In this document: one piece after another, positions 1 through 11,236 of the stretch
Layout: the number at the start of each line of letters is the position of its first letter
Position numbering within the stretch: the first letter of the stretch is position 1
Source of the DNA: DASUAS01 sp963809795
GTDB taxonomy: Bacteria; Actinomycetota; Acidimicrobiia; IMCC26256; DASPTH01
Assembly (NCBI GenBank): GCA_963809795.1
Contig: CAWELN010000008.1
Coordinates: forward strand, 307,441-371,440
Reading direction: 5' to 3'
DNA length: 64,000 nucleotides
Notes under the pieces: generated by a model
The model's database searches: none
The model's input: only the letters and a program-made list of their open reading frames with translations
What the model was told of the DNA's origin: nothing
Program-made: the position numbers and the translations under genes

Positions 1-72
1 GCGCCAGCGCCAGCCAGTCGACGTGCGGCCCGTGGATCGAGTCGGGGGCCACCGCGGCGAGGAAGCCGCCGC

Positions 73-76
<4 letters not shown>
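1..76 (-). CDS. nuoN: NADH-quinone oxidoreductase subunit N (N-terminal fragment)
   Basis: Only the first 25 codons are in the window. The GTG at 76 overlaps the nuoM stop by four bases (GTGA), the usual coupling in this operon. The visible peptide includes APDSIHGPHVDWLALA. It is assigned to NuoN, an antiporter-like membrane subunit of complex I, because it directly follows nuoM in the order nuoA-N. The body of the gene lies beyond the left edge. Confidence 0.8.
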
Positions 77-1661
<1,585 letters not shown>

Positions 1662-1662
<1 letters not shown>

Positions 1663-3716
1663 CAGCGGGCCGCCCAGATCAGGAGGTACGCGAGCAGCGC
1701 GACGGTGCCGAGCACGACGCCGAGCGCGTAGTTGCGGACGAAGCCGCTCTGCAACCGACGGAGGCCGTCCCCGGTCTCGCGCACGAGCCAGCCCACGCCG
1801 TTCACGGCACCGTCGATGATGCGGGCGTCGAACACCCAGGCCAGCCAGTTGGCGAAGCCGCGCAGCGGGCCGCCGACGAGTCGCGAGACGCCATCGTCGT
1901 AGTAGTAGGCATGGCCGAAGAGCCGGCCGAAGAACCCGAGCCGCTCGTCGAACGGATCCCGGTCGACCGACTCCAGGCCGCGCCGGTAGAGCGCGTAGGC
2001 CACACCGAGCCCGATCAGGCCCATGAGGATCGCCAGCACCGACAGGCCGACCCCACCCAGGAACGACGGCGAAGCGATCTCGTGGTGCGCGTCGGCGAAC
2101 ACCGGATCCAGCCACTCGTCCAGCCACTCGATGCGCTGGAAGGGCAGGTCGAGCAACCCGCCGACCACCGCCAGGCCGGCGAGCAGAACCACCGGCGTCA
2201 CCATGAGTCCGTTGCCTTCGTGTGGTGCATGGTGCAGCACCGGCGTGTGGGGCGGATCGCCGTAGCTCACGGTCGGCGAGGCGGGGTCGATGGTGACGAC
2301 GTGCGCACCGTCGTCGTCGGTGTGCTCGGGTTCGGCGTCCTCGGCCGCCACCGCGTCCGTTGCCTCCCACCGCTCGTTGCCGTAGAAGACGAGGAGGACC
2401 TGGCGGGTCATGTACGCGCCGGTGAGGATCGCGGCGAGCAGGCCGACGATCCACAATGCGTACTGGTCGGCTTGGAACGCCTTCTCGAGGACGCCGTCCT
2501 TCGCCCAGAACCCGGCGAAGGGCGGCACGCCGGCGATGGCGAGGAACGCGATCACGAACGCGATCGCGGTGTACGGCATGAACTTGCGGAAGCGACCCAT
2601 GATCCGCATGTCCTGGTTGTCGGCGTCCCCGTGGATCACGGTGCCGGCACCGAGGAACAACGTCGCCTTGAAGAACGCGTGGGTGATCACCAGGAAGATC
2701 GCGGCGCCGTACGCGCCGACGCCCAACGCGAGGAACATGTAGCCGAGCTGGCTGATGGTCGAGTACGCGAGCACGCGTTTGATGTCGGGTTGCACGAGCG
2801 CGACCGTGCCGGCGAGGAACGCGGTGGCGGCACCCACCCAGGCGACCACCGTCATCGCGTCGCCGCTCACCTCGAAGAAGGTGTGTGCCCGCGCCACCAG
2901 GAACACACCGGCCGTGACCATGGTCGCAGCGTGGATGAGCGCCGACACCGGGGTCGGGCCCTCCATGGCGTCGGGCAGCCAGAGGTGCAGCGGGAACTGA
3001 GCGCTCTTGCCGATCGCACCCAGGAAGAGGAGCAGCGCGATCGCGGTCGCAGTGCCGGAGTCGAGGCGGAGCGCGCCCGCCAACGCGCCGTTGGCGCCGG
3101 TGTAGTTCAGGGACCCGAGCTCGGCGAACATGAGGAACATCGCGATCATGAAGCCGACGTCGCCGACCCGCGTGGTGATGAACGCCTTCTTGCCCGCCTT
3201 GGCCGCCGACGAGCGCTCGAACCAGAACGCGACCAGCAGGTAGGAGCAGAGGCCGACGCCCTCCCACCCGAGGAACGTCATCAGGAAGCTGCTGCCGAGG
3301 ACCAGGATCAGCATCGCGGCCACGAACAGGTTCATGTAGGCGAAGAACCGCGAGAACCGCGGGTCCCCGTGCATGTAACCGATCGAATAGATGTGGATCA
3401 GCGTGGCGACAGCGGTGACGAACAGGATGAACGCGATCGAGAGCGGGTCGGCGAGGAACCCGAACTCCACCTTGAGGCCGCCGGCCGGCAACCAGGTGAA
3501 GAGGTTCACCACGTGCTGGCGGTGCTCCGGCGGGAGGTCACGCAACGCGAAGAACATGACGACCGACACCAGGAACGCGAGGCCGAGCAACGCGCTGGCG
3601 ATCCAACCGGCGATCGGCTCGCCGATGCGCTTGCCGAACAGCAGCAGGAACGCGGCGCCGAACAGCGGCAGCGCGGGGACGAGCCAGATCAGATCGAGGA
3701 CGTCGCGCGAGCTCAT
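1662..3716 (-). CDS. nuoL: NADH-quinone oxidoreductase subunit L
   Basis: This 684-aa protein is the distal proton-pumping subunit of complex I and carries the long lateral helix of the family. Motifs include FLGWEGVGLCSYLL, FPLHLWLPDAMEGPTPVSAL and lysines in transmembrane segments. A hydrophilic insert rich in acidic residues and histidine (EDAEPEHTDDDGAHVV) lies near residues 425-455 between late helices. Length is close to the family norm of 610-680. The gene follows nuoK after an 8-bp gap and overlaps nuoM by one base. Confidence 0.96.
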
Positions 3717-3723
3717 CGGCAGG

Positions 3724-4029
3724 TCAGCCCTTCAACATCCGCACGTCATCGGCCGTGGCGTTTCGCCGGCGACGGAAGATCGCCACGATGATGGCGAGGC
3801 CGACGGCGACCTCGGCCGCCGCGACCACCAGGGTGAAGAAGACGAAGGCCTGTCCACGCACGTCGTTGAGCTGGCGGGCGAAGGCGACGAACGTGAGGTT
3901 CACCGCGTTGAGCATCAGCTCGATGCACATGAACATCACGAGCACGTTGCGCCGGACGAGCACGCCGACCGCGCCGATGGTGAAGATCATCGCCGCGAGC
4001 ACCAGGTAGTAGGTGTCGGTGATCCTCAC
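3724..4029 (-). CDS. nuoK: NADH-quinone oxidoreductase subunit K
   Basis: The 101-aa product has three membrane helices and conserved glutamates in MCIELMLNAVNL and AAAEVAVGLAI, which form part of the proton path in complex I. Length and both glutamates match the NuoK family. The start overlaps the end of nuoJ by four bases, so translation is probably coupled. A basic tail (FRRRRNATADDVRMLKG) follows the last helix. Confidence 0.96.
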   Translation of the reverse strand: MRITDTYYLVLAAMIFTIGAVGVLVRRNVLVMFMCIELMLNAVNLTFVAFARQLNDVRGQAFVFFTLVVAAAEVAVGLAIIVAIFRRRRNATADDVRMLKG

Positions 4030-4631
4030 GGTGCCGACGCCTCCGGCTCACCCTCGAGCGTGTCGACGTCGTCGACCGAGTCGACCTCCTCCGGGACCAG
4101 CTCCACCGGCTGACCGCTCCGCCGGGCCAGCACCACGCTGCCGACGACCGCGATGACCAGGAGCCCGGCGGTGATCTCGAACGGCCAGAGGAAATCGGTG
4201 AAGAGCACACGGGCGACCCGTTCCACGTTGTTGCCCAGTCCGTGGTTGCCCCCCTTGAGCGCGAACTGGTCGGGCGCCTTGGCACCGGTGGCCCAGTTGT
4301 GGCCGGCCAGGAAGATCACCTCGGCCAGGGCGATGGCGCCGAGCGCGATCGCCGCCGCGCGCTGGTGCGGCAACGGGTCGTCGAGCGACTCCTCGCGGTC
4401 GACGCCGAGCAGCATGATGACGAACAGGAACAGCACGACGATGGCACCGGCGTAGACGATCACCTGCACCGCCGCGAGCAGGTGCGCCTGTTGCTGGATG
4501 AAGAAGACCGCCACGCTCACCAGCGTGATCACGAGCAGTAGCGCCGAGTGGACCGGGTTGCGCGCCAGCACCACGCCCAACGCACCGACGAGCGCCAGCG
4601 CGGCGAAGATGAAGAAGATCACCGCGGTCAT
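4026..4631 (-). CDS. nuoJ: NADH-quinone oxidoreductase subunit J
   Basis: NuoJ is a membrane subunit of complex I. The 201-aa protein has five predicted membrane helices, and the segment VIVYAGAIVVLFLFVIMLL carries the family pattern of the helix that bends between enzyme states. The last 30 residues are acidic and hydrophilic (VPEEVDSVDDVDTLEG) and look like a lineage-specific tail. The gene lies 3 bp after the nuoI stop and overlaps nuoK. Confidence 0.95.
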   Translation of the reverse strand: MTAVIFFIFAALALVGALGVVLARNPVHSALLLVITLVSVAVFFIQQQAHLLAAVQVIVYAGAIVVLFLFVIMLLGVDREESLDDPLPHQRAAAIALGAIALAEVIFLAGHNWATGAKAPDQFALKGGNHGLGNNVERVARVLFTDFLWPFEITAGLLVIAVVGSVVLARRSGQPVELVPEEVDSVDDVDTLEGEPEASAP

Positions 4632-4634
4632 GCG

Positions 4635-5300
4635 TCAGTGACCGCCGTGCTCGGTGTCGATGGTGGCGACCGGCTCGGCCGGCGCGGGCTCCGTGAACTC
4701 GCTTTCGTCCTCGGTGGCCGACTGCCCGACCTCCGGCGGCCGCACGCCGAACCCGAGCTCGCCGGACCAGCCGACGCGACCCTCGTACACCGCCTGGCCG
4801 GACGGCGCGGTGGCTCGCATCCAGCCGCTGGTGTCGTCGTCCTCGCCGCCGAGCCAGAGCTCCCACGGCTGCCGGCGGGCGCGGCCGTCGTCGTCGACGA
4901 GCAGCTCGGTCTTGGTGTAGATCGCGTCGTCGCGGTTGGCGAACGAGAACTCGAACAGCTTGGTCTCGGTGATGGCCTCGGTGGGGCACGCCTCGACGCA
5001 CAGGTCGCAGTGGATGCAGCGGAGGTAGTTGATCTCGTAGACGAAGCCGTAGCGCTCGCCCGGCGACACCGGCGCGTCGGGCGGGTTGTCGGCACCCCGG
5101 ACGTAGATGCACTTCGCCGGGCACACGCCCGCGCAGAGCTCGCAGCCGATGCACTTCTCCATGCCGTCCTCGTAGCGGTTGAGGACGTGGCGGCCGTGGA
5201 AGCGGACGCCCTTCGGCCGCTTCTCCATGGGGAAGCGCTCGGTGACCTTCGGGCGCCCGATCTGGCGCAGGGTGACCGCGAACCCGCTGAGCCAGCCCAT
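4635..5300 (-). CDS. nuoI: NADH-quinone oxidoreductase subunit I (2x[4Fe-4S] ferredoxin)
   Basis: NuoI carries clusters N6a and N6b, which pass electrons towards quinone in complex I. Two CxxCxxCxxxCP motifs are clear: CIGCELCAGVCP near residue 50 and CIHCDLCVEACP near residue 95. I choose the ATG at 5300 because AGGA lies 9 bases upstream and because a coupled 8-codon ORF ends on it (TGATG). An in-frame start at 5348 would overlap nuoH by 26 bases. The product is 221 aa, longer than the usual 160-180, with an acidic C-terminal extension that lacks cysteines. Confidence 0.93.
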   Translation of the reverse strand: MGWLSGFAVTLRQIGRPKVTERFPMEKRPKGVRFHGRHVLNRYEDGMEKCIGCELCAGVCPAKCIYVRGADNPPDAPVSPGERYGFVYEINYLRCIHCDLCVEACPTEAITETKLFEFSFANRDDAIYTKTELLVDDDGRARRQPWELWLGGEDDDTSGWMRATAPSGQAVYEGRVGWSGELGFGVRPPEVGQSATEDESEFTEPAPAEPVATIDTEHGGH

Positions 5301-5326
5301 CAGCCCAGATCCTGGTCGCGGGTCAT
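5300..5326 (-). CDS. 8-aa coupling mini-ORF between nuoH and nuoI
   Basis: An ATG at 5326 overlaps the nuoH stop (ATGA). It opens the peptide MTRDQDLG, whose TGA overlaps the nuoI ATG (TGATG). Ribosomes could therefore pass nuoH - mini-ORF - nuoI without leaving the message. The palindromic repeat seen at other junctions is absent. Such a short ORF may be accidental, and a peptide function is not claimed. Confidence 0.4.
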   Translation of the reverse strand: MTRDQDLG

Positions 5327-6516
5327 CGGATCTCTTCCAAGACCTCACCGCGGCGGGGCACCGAGGCGTAGAGGGTCGCGCCCACCGCGAGGGCGGCGAC
5401 GATCGCGGAGGGCAGCACGATCCACATCGACCAGCCCTCCTCCTTGGCGACGATCACCACACCGGAGATCATCACCCAGAGGAACGCGACCTCGATGAGG
5501 ACCTTCCAGCCCAGCGACATGAGCTGGTCGTAGCGCAGCCGCGGCAACGACGCCCGCAGCCACACCGTGCCGAAGAGGAGCAGGATCACCTTGAACAGGA
5601 ACCAGAACACCGGCATGATCCACGCGTTGAACCAACCGTTGGCGGGCAGGAAGCCGAGCCCGGGGCCATAGGGGCCGCCGAAGAACAGCGTGACCGCGAT
5701 GGCGCACATCGTGATCACGTTCATGAACTCGGCCAGGTAGAAGATGGCGAACTTGATGCCGGTGTACTCGGTGAAGAACCCGCCGGTGAGCTCCTGCTCC
5801 GCTTCGACGAGGTCGAACGGCGGGTGGTTGGTCTCCGCCACCGCGGCGATCACGAAGATCACCAGCGCGACGATCGCCGGGAGCCAGTACCAGTCGCCGT
5901 TGAAGATCGACTTGAAGCCGTCCCAGCCCTGCTGGGTCACGATGGCGCGCGTCGAGAGCGTGTTCGACTGCACGAGCACGCCGACGATCGCGAGGCCGAA
6001 CGCCGCTTCGTAGCTCAGGAGCTGCGCCGACGCCCGCACCGAGCCGAGCAGCGGGTACTTCGAACCCGACGACCACCCGGCCAGGAGCACGCCGTAGAGG
6101 CCGAGCCCCGACATCGCCAGCAGCCACAGGATCCCGAAGGGGAGATCGGCGAGCTGCAGGAAGGTCCGGTGCCCCGCGATCGTCACCACGCCGCCGATGG
6201 GGACGATGCTGAACGCGAGGAACGCGGGGAGCACCGCCAGGTACGGCGCGATGCGGAAGATGCGGCGATCGGCGGTGTTGGGCTCCGACTGCTCCTTGAA
6301 GAACAGCTTGATGCCGTCGGCCGCGCTCTGGAACAGCCCGAACGGCCCCGCGCGGTCGGGCCCGATGCGGTTCTGCATCTTCGCGATCACCTTGCGGAGG
6401 AACCAGATGTACATGAGGACCGAGACCAGCAGCAGCACGAACACGGCGATCGTCTTGCCGATGATGATGAGGACGACCGTGGTGTCGAGGCCGTGCTCGA
6501 GGAGCGGGTCCGTCAC
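5323..6516 (-). CDS. nuoH: NADH-quinone oxidoreductase subunit H
   Basis: NuoH is the membrane subunit that meets the peripheral arm and forms part of the quinone cavity. The 397-aa protein has about eight or nine helices. Family stretches include MQNRIGPDRAGPFGLFQ, ADGIKLFFKE and the acidic loop TNHPPFDLVEAEQELTGGFF, which lines the quinone site. It starts with GTG at 6516, 15 bp after nuoG. The C-terminus ends EEIR and overlaps the next start. Confidence 0.96.
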   Translation of the reverse strand: MTDPLLEHGLDTTVVLIIIGKTIAVFVLLLVSVLMYIWFLRKVIAKMQNRIGPDRAGPFGLFQSAADGIKLFFKEQSEPNTADRRIFRIAPYLAVLPAFLAFSIVPIGGVVTIAGHRTFLQLADLPFGILWLLAMSGLGLYGVLLAGWSSGSKYPLLGSVRASAQLLSYEAAFGLAIVGVLVQSNTLSTRAIVTQQGWDGFKSIFNGDWYWLPAIVALVIFVIAAVAETNHPPFDLVEAEQELTGGFFTEYTGIKFAIFYLAEFMNVITMCAIAVTLFFGGPYGPGLGFLPANGWFNAWIMPVFWFLFKVILLLFGTVWLRASLPRLRYDQLMSLGWKVLIEVAFLWVMISGVVIVAKEEGWSMWIVLPSAIVAALAVGATLYASVPRRGEVLEEIR

Positions 6517-6531
6517 CGCGAGGAGCTGCGT

Positions 6532-9321
6532 TCACCGGGTCGTCTCCACCCGCAGCTCGGTCACCGGCGCAGTGATGTCGATCAGGTCGTTCGGGCCGAC
6601 CGGGCCGCGCTGCGCGAACGGCATGAACGCGGTTCCGGGCGCGGTGGCGGCATCGGCGAGCACCGGCACGGTGATGGTGCCCCGCGCGCTGGTGACGCGC
6701 ACGTCGTCGCCCTCCGCGCTCACCCCGAAGCGGCCGAGGTCGCTCGGGTGGACCACGAGCGCGAACCCGGTCGCCAGCGCGGCCAACGACGGGCTCGAGG
6801 CCACGATGCGTCCGGCGTCGTACAGAGTGCGGGCAGCCACGAGGCGGAGACTGTACGCGTCCGGCGGCGCCGGGGCAGGCGCTGTCGCCGCGCGGTCCCA
6901 GCGGTGCAACGGGGGCCGCGCCGCGAGCTCCTCGGCCGCGGACTCCACCGCCGCATCCGACGCCGCCGCGTCCTCGGGGGCGTCCCCCGAGACGAGCCCG
7001 GGCTTGATCGTCGTGTCGGAGCCGGTGCCGCTGGATTCGACGACGCCGGTGCCCAGTGACGCGAGGTGCGACTCGTCGGCGGCGACCCCGGGCTTGATCG
7101 GCTCCCACGACCGTCCGGTCGTGACCCCGAGCACGTGTTGGAAGGTGATCTCGTCGGGGAAGTCGGCCACCGGGAGGACGGCGCCGTCGCGTGCCCGGAG
7201 GATGAGCTCGGAGTCGACCCCCGCGTGCGCCGGGGCGACGCGCGCGATCTCGTCCTGGACGTCCTCGACGGTGTCGAACCCGAAGTCGGTACCCAGGCGC
7301 GCCGCGAGCTCCTGCGCGATCCGCCAGTCGTCCATGGTGAGACCTTCGGGGGTGACGAGCCGCGCCTGGCGCATGACCCGTCCCTCGAGGTTGGTCATGG
7401 AGCCGACCTTCTCACCCCACACCGTGGTGGGCAGGAACACGTCGGCGCGGGCCGAGGCGTCGGCCGCGAACGCGCCGACCGCGATCGTGAACCCGACCGC
7501 GTCGAGCCCGGCGCGCATGCGGATCCGGTCGGGGAAGTCCTCCTCGAGGTCGGCACCCAGCAGCACGAAGGTGCCGATCGAACCGGCGGCGGCGGCGGCG
7601 AGCACACCGGCGGTGTCGAGGCCGGGCTGCGCGGGGACGCTCCCCCACGCGTCGACGTAGTGCTCGCGGGCGGTGTCGAGCGTGACCCGGCCCGGCAGGA
7701 AACCGGGGGTGAGACCGAGGTCGATCGCGCCGCGCACGTTGCCGCGCCGGAGCGCGCTCAGGAACTTGACGTCGGGCAGCGCGGCCAGTGCGGCGGCGGC
7801 CTGCACCACCGACTCGGACGACTCGGCCAGCGACTGACGGCCGAGCACGACCACGATGTCGCCGTCGCGACCGTCGAGCGCACTGACCGCCTTCTCGATC
7901 GAACCGCTTCCCGAGGCGGTGCCGTCGCCGGCGAGCGCGCGTGCGAACTGCTCGGCCATCGCGCCGGCCTCGCCGGGCGCGTGGCGCAGCACCGCGGTGA
8001 CGTCGCGCGTGAGCCCGCTCGCCCGTGGGGCGATCTCGATCACCGGCACGCCGAGGTCGACCGCGGCCCGGCGCACTCTCAGATGAAGGACGGGCAGCTC
8101 CTCGCGGAGGTCGGGCGCGACCAACACGACGGCCCGAGCCGTGTCGAGGTCGGCGATGGTCGCGCCGGGAAGGCCGAGCACGACCTCGGCGGGGAGACCG
8201 TCGGCGAGCTGGGCGTCGACGTTGTCCGTCCCGAGCACGCCCTTCGCGAGGCGCGCCCACACGTACGCATCCTCATTGGTCCCGCGGGCGCCACCGATCA
8301 CCGCGATCGACGACGGGCCCGCGGTGTCGAGCGCCGCCCGCAGGCCGTCGGCCGCGGCGTCGAGCGCCTCGGGCCATGACACCTCGACCAGCTCGCCGTT
8401 CTTGCGCACCATCGGCACGCGCACGCGCTCGTCGGAGTGCACCCACTCGTAGCCGTAGCGACCCTTGTCGCACAACCAGCCCTGGTTCACCGGCTCGGAG
8501 TCGACGCCCAGCAACCGCACGATCCGGTTGGACGTGCTCTGCAGCGCGCCGCGGCACCCGACCGCGCACGTCTGGCACGACGTCTCGACCGTCTGGAGGT
8601 CCCAGGGCCGGGCGCGGAAGCGGTACGACGACGCGGTGAGCGCGCCCACCGGGCAGATCTGGACCGTGTTGCCGGAGAAGTAGGAGGTGAACGGCTCGTC
8701 GGGATAGGTGATGACCTGCGTCTCCGCGCCGCGCTCGCCGAAGTCGATGAGGGGGTCGCCGGCGATCTCGGCGGCGAAGCGCGTGCAGCGGCCGCACTGG
8801 ATGCAGCGTTCGCGATCGAGGAGCACGAGATCGCTGATCGGGATCGGCTTGGCGAAGTGGCGCTTCTCCTCGACGAACCGCGACTCGCCCGGACCGAACG
8901 CAAGGGTCTGGTCCTGCAGCGGGCACTCGCCGCCGCGGTCGCACACGGGGCAGTCGAGCGGGTGGTTGATCAGCAGGAACTCGAGCACGCCGTCCTGGGT
9001 GGCCTTCACGTTCTCGGACTGCGTGTTGACGACCATGCCGTCGGTGACCGGTGTGGCGCACGAGATCTGCATGCCGCGCATGCCCTCGACCTCGACCAGG
9101 CACATGCGGCACATGCCCACCGGCTTCATCCGCTCGTGCCAGCAGAAGCGAGGGATGTACGTGCCGTGCTCCTGTGCGACCTTGATGAGGAGCTCCCCGC
9201 GCGGCGCCTGCACCTCCTTGCCGTCGATGGTGAGGGTCACGAGGTCGGGCCCCGGCGCGACGGGGATGACGTAGCGCTGCTCCGACGGCCACTGGCTCAT
9301 CGGGACGGCGTCGGTGCTCAT
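6532..9321 (-). CDS. nuoG: NADH-quinone oxidoreductase subunit G
   Basis: The 929-aa protein is the large iron-sulfur subunit of the NADH-oxidising arm. Residues C60, C71, C74 and C88 bind a [2Fe-2S] cluster, followed by the His/Cys site HPLDCPVCDRGGEC and the motif CIQCGRC. The pattern CQTCAVGC followed by 27 residues and a cysteine (C-x2-C-x3-C-x27-C) matches the optional N7 cluster found in some bacteria. The rest is a molybdopterin-oxidoreductase-like fold. An Ala/Glu-rich linker near residues 755-810 looks disordered. Start and stop of the flanking genes overlap (ATGA). Confidence 0.95.
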   Translation of the reverse strand: MSTDAVPMSQWPSEQRYVIPVAPGPDLVTLTIDGKEVQAPRGELLIKVAQEHGTYIPRFCWHERMKPVGMCRMCLVEVEGMRGMQISCATPVTDGMVVNTQSENVKATQDGVLEFLLINHPLDCPVCDRGGECPLQDQTLAFGPGESRFVEEKRHFAKPIPISDLVLLDRERCIQCGRCTRFAAEIAGDPLIDFGERGAETQVITYPDEPFTSYFSGNTVQICPVGALTASSYRFRARPWDLQTVETSCQTCAVGCRGALQSTSNRIVRLLGVDSEPVNQGWLCDKGRYGYEWVHSDERVRVPMVRKNGELVEVSWPEALDAAADGLRAALDTAGPSSIAVIGGARGTNEDAYVWARLAKGVLGTDNVDAQLADGLPAEVVLGLPGATIADLDTARAVVLVAPDLREELPVLHLRVRRAAVDLGVPVIEIAPRASGLTRDVTAVLRHAPGEAGAMAEQFARALAGDGTASGSGSIEKAVSALDGRDGDIVVVLGRQSLAESSESVVQAAAALAALPDVKFLSALRRGNVRGAIDLGLTPGFLPGRVTLDTAREHYVDAWGSVPAQPGLDTAGVLAAAAAGSIGTFVLLGADLEEDFPDRIRMRAGLDAVGFTIAVGAFAADASARADVFLPTTVWGEKVGSMTNLEGRVMRQARLVTPEGLTMDDWRIAQELAARLGTDFGFDTVEDVQDEIARVAPAHAGVDSELILRARDGAVLPVADFPDEITFQHVLGVTTGRSWEPIKPGVAADESHLASLGTGVVESSGTGSDTTIKPGLVSGDAPEDAAASDAAVESAAEELAARPPLHRWDRAATAPAPAPPDAYSLRLVAARTLYDAGRIVASSPSLAALATGFALVVHPSDLGRFGVSAEGDDVRVTSARGTITVPVLADAATAPGTAFMPFAQRGPVGPNDLIDITAPVTELRVETTR

Positions 9322-10676
9322 ACGGCCGCCTCGACCACCGCGCTGACCGCCGGCTCGGTGCCCGCACGGACGGGGATCTCGCCTCGGGCCTCGGCGTCAC
9401 GCGTCATGCGTTCCTTGATCTCGTCGTACCAGTAGTTCCGCAGGCTCACCGCCGGCGACATGGTGCTGGGCCCGAGCTGGCAGATCGTCGTCATGCCCGG
9501 GGGCCACGAGAGCCCCGGCGCGAGGTTGTTGCCGAATCCGAGGATGAGGTCGAGGTCCTCGGGGCGCCCGTAGCCGTGCGCCATGCGGTAGAGCACCTTC
9601 TCGAGCCAACCGGCGCCCTCGCGGCAGGGCGTGCACTTGCCGCACGACTCGTGGGCGAAGAACTTGGCGATGCGCCACGCGACCAGCAGCGGGTCGACGG
9701 TGTCGTCGTAGACCATGATCGCCCCGGAGCCGAGCATCGTCTTGAGCTCGCTCTGCACCGAGTCCATGTCGAGCGGCGCGTCGAGGTGCTCCTCGATCAA
9801 CCACGGCGACGACGCGCCACCGGGGATGAAGAAGCCGAGACCCTTGCCGCCCTTGATCCCGCCCGCGAGGTCGTAGATGAGCTCGCGGAACGTCATGCCG
9901 AGCTCGACCTCGTAGTTGCCCGGTCGCTCGACGTTGCCCGAGACCGAGAAGATGCGCGTCCCGGTGGAGCGGTTGACGCCCATCGACGCGTACCACTCAC
10001 CGCCGCGATTGATGATGTGTGGCACGGCCGACATCGTCTCGACGTTGTTGACGATCGTGGGCGCCGCGTACACGCCCTGCACCGCGGGGAACGGCGGCTT
10101 GATGCGCGGCATGGCGCGTTCGCCCTCGAGGCTCGAGAGCAGCCCCGTCTCGTCACCGGCGATGTAGCAACCCGCGCCGCGGTGGAGCACGATCTCGAGG
10201 TCGAACCCGGAGTCGAGGATGTTCGTGCCGACGAAGCCACGTTCGTACGCTTCGGCGAGCGCCTGCCCGAGACGCTCGGCGCCCAGGGCGAACTCGCCCC
10301 GCAGGTAGATGAAGGCGTGGTGGCACTGGATCGCGTACGACGTGATCACGATGCCCTCGATGAGCTGGTGTGGGTCGCGCTCCACCAGCATGTGGTCCTT
10401 GAAGGTCGACGGCTCGCCCTCGTCGCCGTTCACCGCGAGGTAGCGCGGGAACACCTCCTTCGGCAGGAACGACCACTTCTGGCCGGTGCCGAAGCCGGCG
10501 CCGCCGCGACCACGGAGGCCCGACGTGGTGACCTCGGCGACGATGTCCTCGGGCGCCATGCCCAGCGCCTTGCGCAGCCCGTCGTACGCGCCGTTGCCGA
10601 GCGCGGCGTCGATGGTCCACGAGTCGTCGGGCCGCTCCTGCAGGAACTTCGTGATGATGCGCGTCTCGGCGACCAC
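9318..10676 (-). CDS. nuoF: NADH-quinone oxidoreductase subunit F (FMN/NADH site)
   Basis: NuoF binds NADH and FMN and carries the N3 [4Fe-4S] cluster. Visible are the glycine-rich site GLRGRGGAGFGTG, the NGDEGEP motif and the cluster motif ESCGKCTPCREG. A much longer open frame exists upstream, but GTG at 10676 is the sensible start: GGAG lies 9 bases before it, it sits 3 bp after the nuoE stop, and the product (452 aa) begins at the conserved domain. Confidence 0.94.
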   Translation of the reverse strand: MVAETRIITKFLQERPDDSWTIDAALGNGAYDGLRKALGMAPEDIVAEVTTSGLRGRGGAGFGTGQKWSFLPKEVFPRYLAVNGDEGEPSTFKDHMLVERDPHQLIEGIVITSYAIQCHHAFIYLRGEFALGAERLGQALAEAYERGFVGTNILDSGFDLEIVLHRGAGCYIAGDETGLLSSLEGERAMPRIKPPFPAVQGVYAAPTIVNNVETMSAVPHIINRGGEWYASMGVNRSTGTRIFSVSGNVERPGNYEVELGMTFRELIYDLAGGIKGGKGLGFFIPGGASSPWLIEEHLDAPLDMDSVQSELKTMLGSGAIMVYDDTVDPLLVAWRIAKFFAHESCGKCTPCREGAGWLEKVLYRMAHGYGRPEDLDLILGFGNNLAPGLSWPPGMTTICQLGPSTMSPAVSLRNYWYDEIKERMTRDAEARGEIPVRAGTEPAVSAVVEAAV

Positions 10677-10678
10677 GG

Positions 10679-11236
10679 TCAGCTGCTCCGTCCCGATGGC
10701 TCGCTCGTGGCGGGCCGGGATACGCCGGCCCGAGCGGCCTCTCGCTCGCGTACCGGTGACCCGGAGATCGTGCGGGCCACGCGCCGGCCCGCCTTGTACT
10801 CGTCGATCAGGCTCTCGGCGCCCTCGCCGGTGAGCGGCCCATGGAACTCGTAGTTCACCTGCAGGACGGGCGCGAGGTCGCAGGCGGCGATGCACTCGAC
10901 CTCTTCGACGGTCACGTCGCTGTCGGCCGCGTAGCGCCGCTGCAGGTGCTCGAGGAGATCAGGGCCGCCGTTCACGAGACAGCTCACGTTGGTGCACACC
11001 GAGACCAGGAGCTTCCCGACCGACTCGCGCTTGAACATCGTGTAGAAGGAGCACGTCCCCAGCACGAGCGCGGGTGTGAGGTCGAGCAGGTCGGCGATCT
11101 CCTCGATGGCCTCCGGCGTCACGTAGCCGTCCTGGTCCTGCGCAAGGTGCAGCAACGGAAGGACCGCCGACTTCTTCACCGGGTAGCGGGCGATGGTCTC
11201 GCGCGCCAGGTCGAGGGTGGCAGGCGTGAACGGCAC
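10679..11236 (-). CDS. nuoE: NADH-quinone oxidoreductase subunit E, with repeat-derived C-terminus
   Basis: NuoE is the thioredoxin-like [2Fe-2S] subunit carrying cluster N1a. Ligands C81, C86, C115 and C119 fit the C-x4-C...C-x3-C pattern. The GTG at 11236 overlaps the nuoD stop (TAGTG) and yields 185 aa, although the frame is open further upstream. The last 20 or so residues (AARAGVSRPATSEPSG) are encoded by a copy of the dispersed palindrome and resemble the mini-ORF peptides before nuoD and rsiG, so the tail looks like a captured repeat rather than part of the fold. Confidence 0.92.
   Translation of the reverse strand: MPFTPATLDLARETIARYPVKKSAVLPLLHLAQDQDGYVTPEAIEEIADLLDLTPALVLGTCSFYTMFKRESVGKLLVSVCTNVSCLVNGGPDLLEHLQRRYAADSDVTVEEVECIAACDLAPVLQVNYEFHGPLTGEGAESLIDEYKAGRRVARTISGSPVREREAARAGVSRPATSEPSGRSS
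10712..10731. repeat. dispersed palindrome, copy A (inside nuoE)
   Basis: Seven-base arms GGGCCGG/CCGGCCC flank GATACG. The arms differ from other copies by paired changes that keep the hairpin. This copy lies within the nuoE C-terminal codons, in the frame that gives VSRPA, parallel to the VSRLA/VSRRA frames of copies B and C. Confidence 0.6.

Noticed and set aside
10677..10895. Upstream extension of NuoF by 73 residues
   Set aside because: It overlaps nuoE, is Arg-rich and unlike the family, while GTG 10676 has a good ribosome site and the right length.
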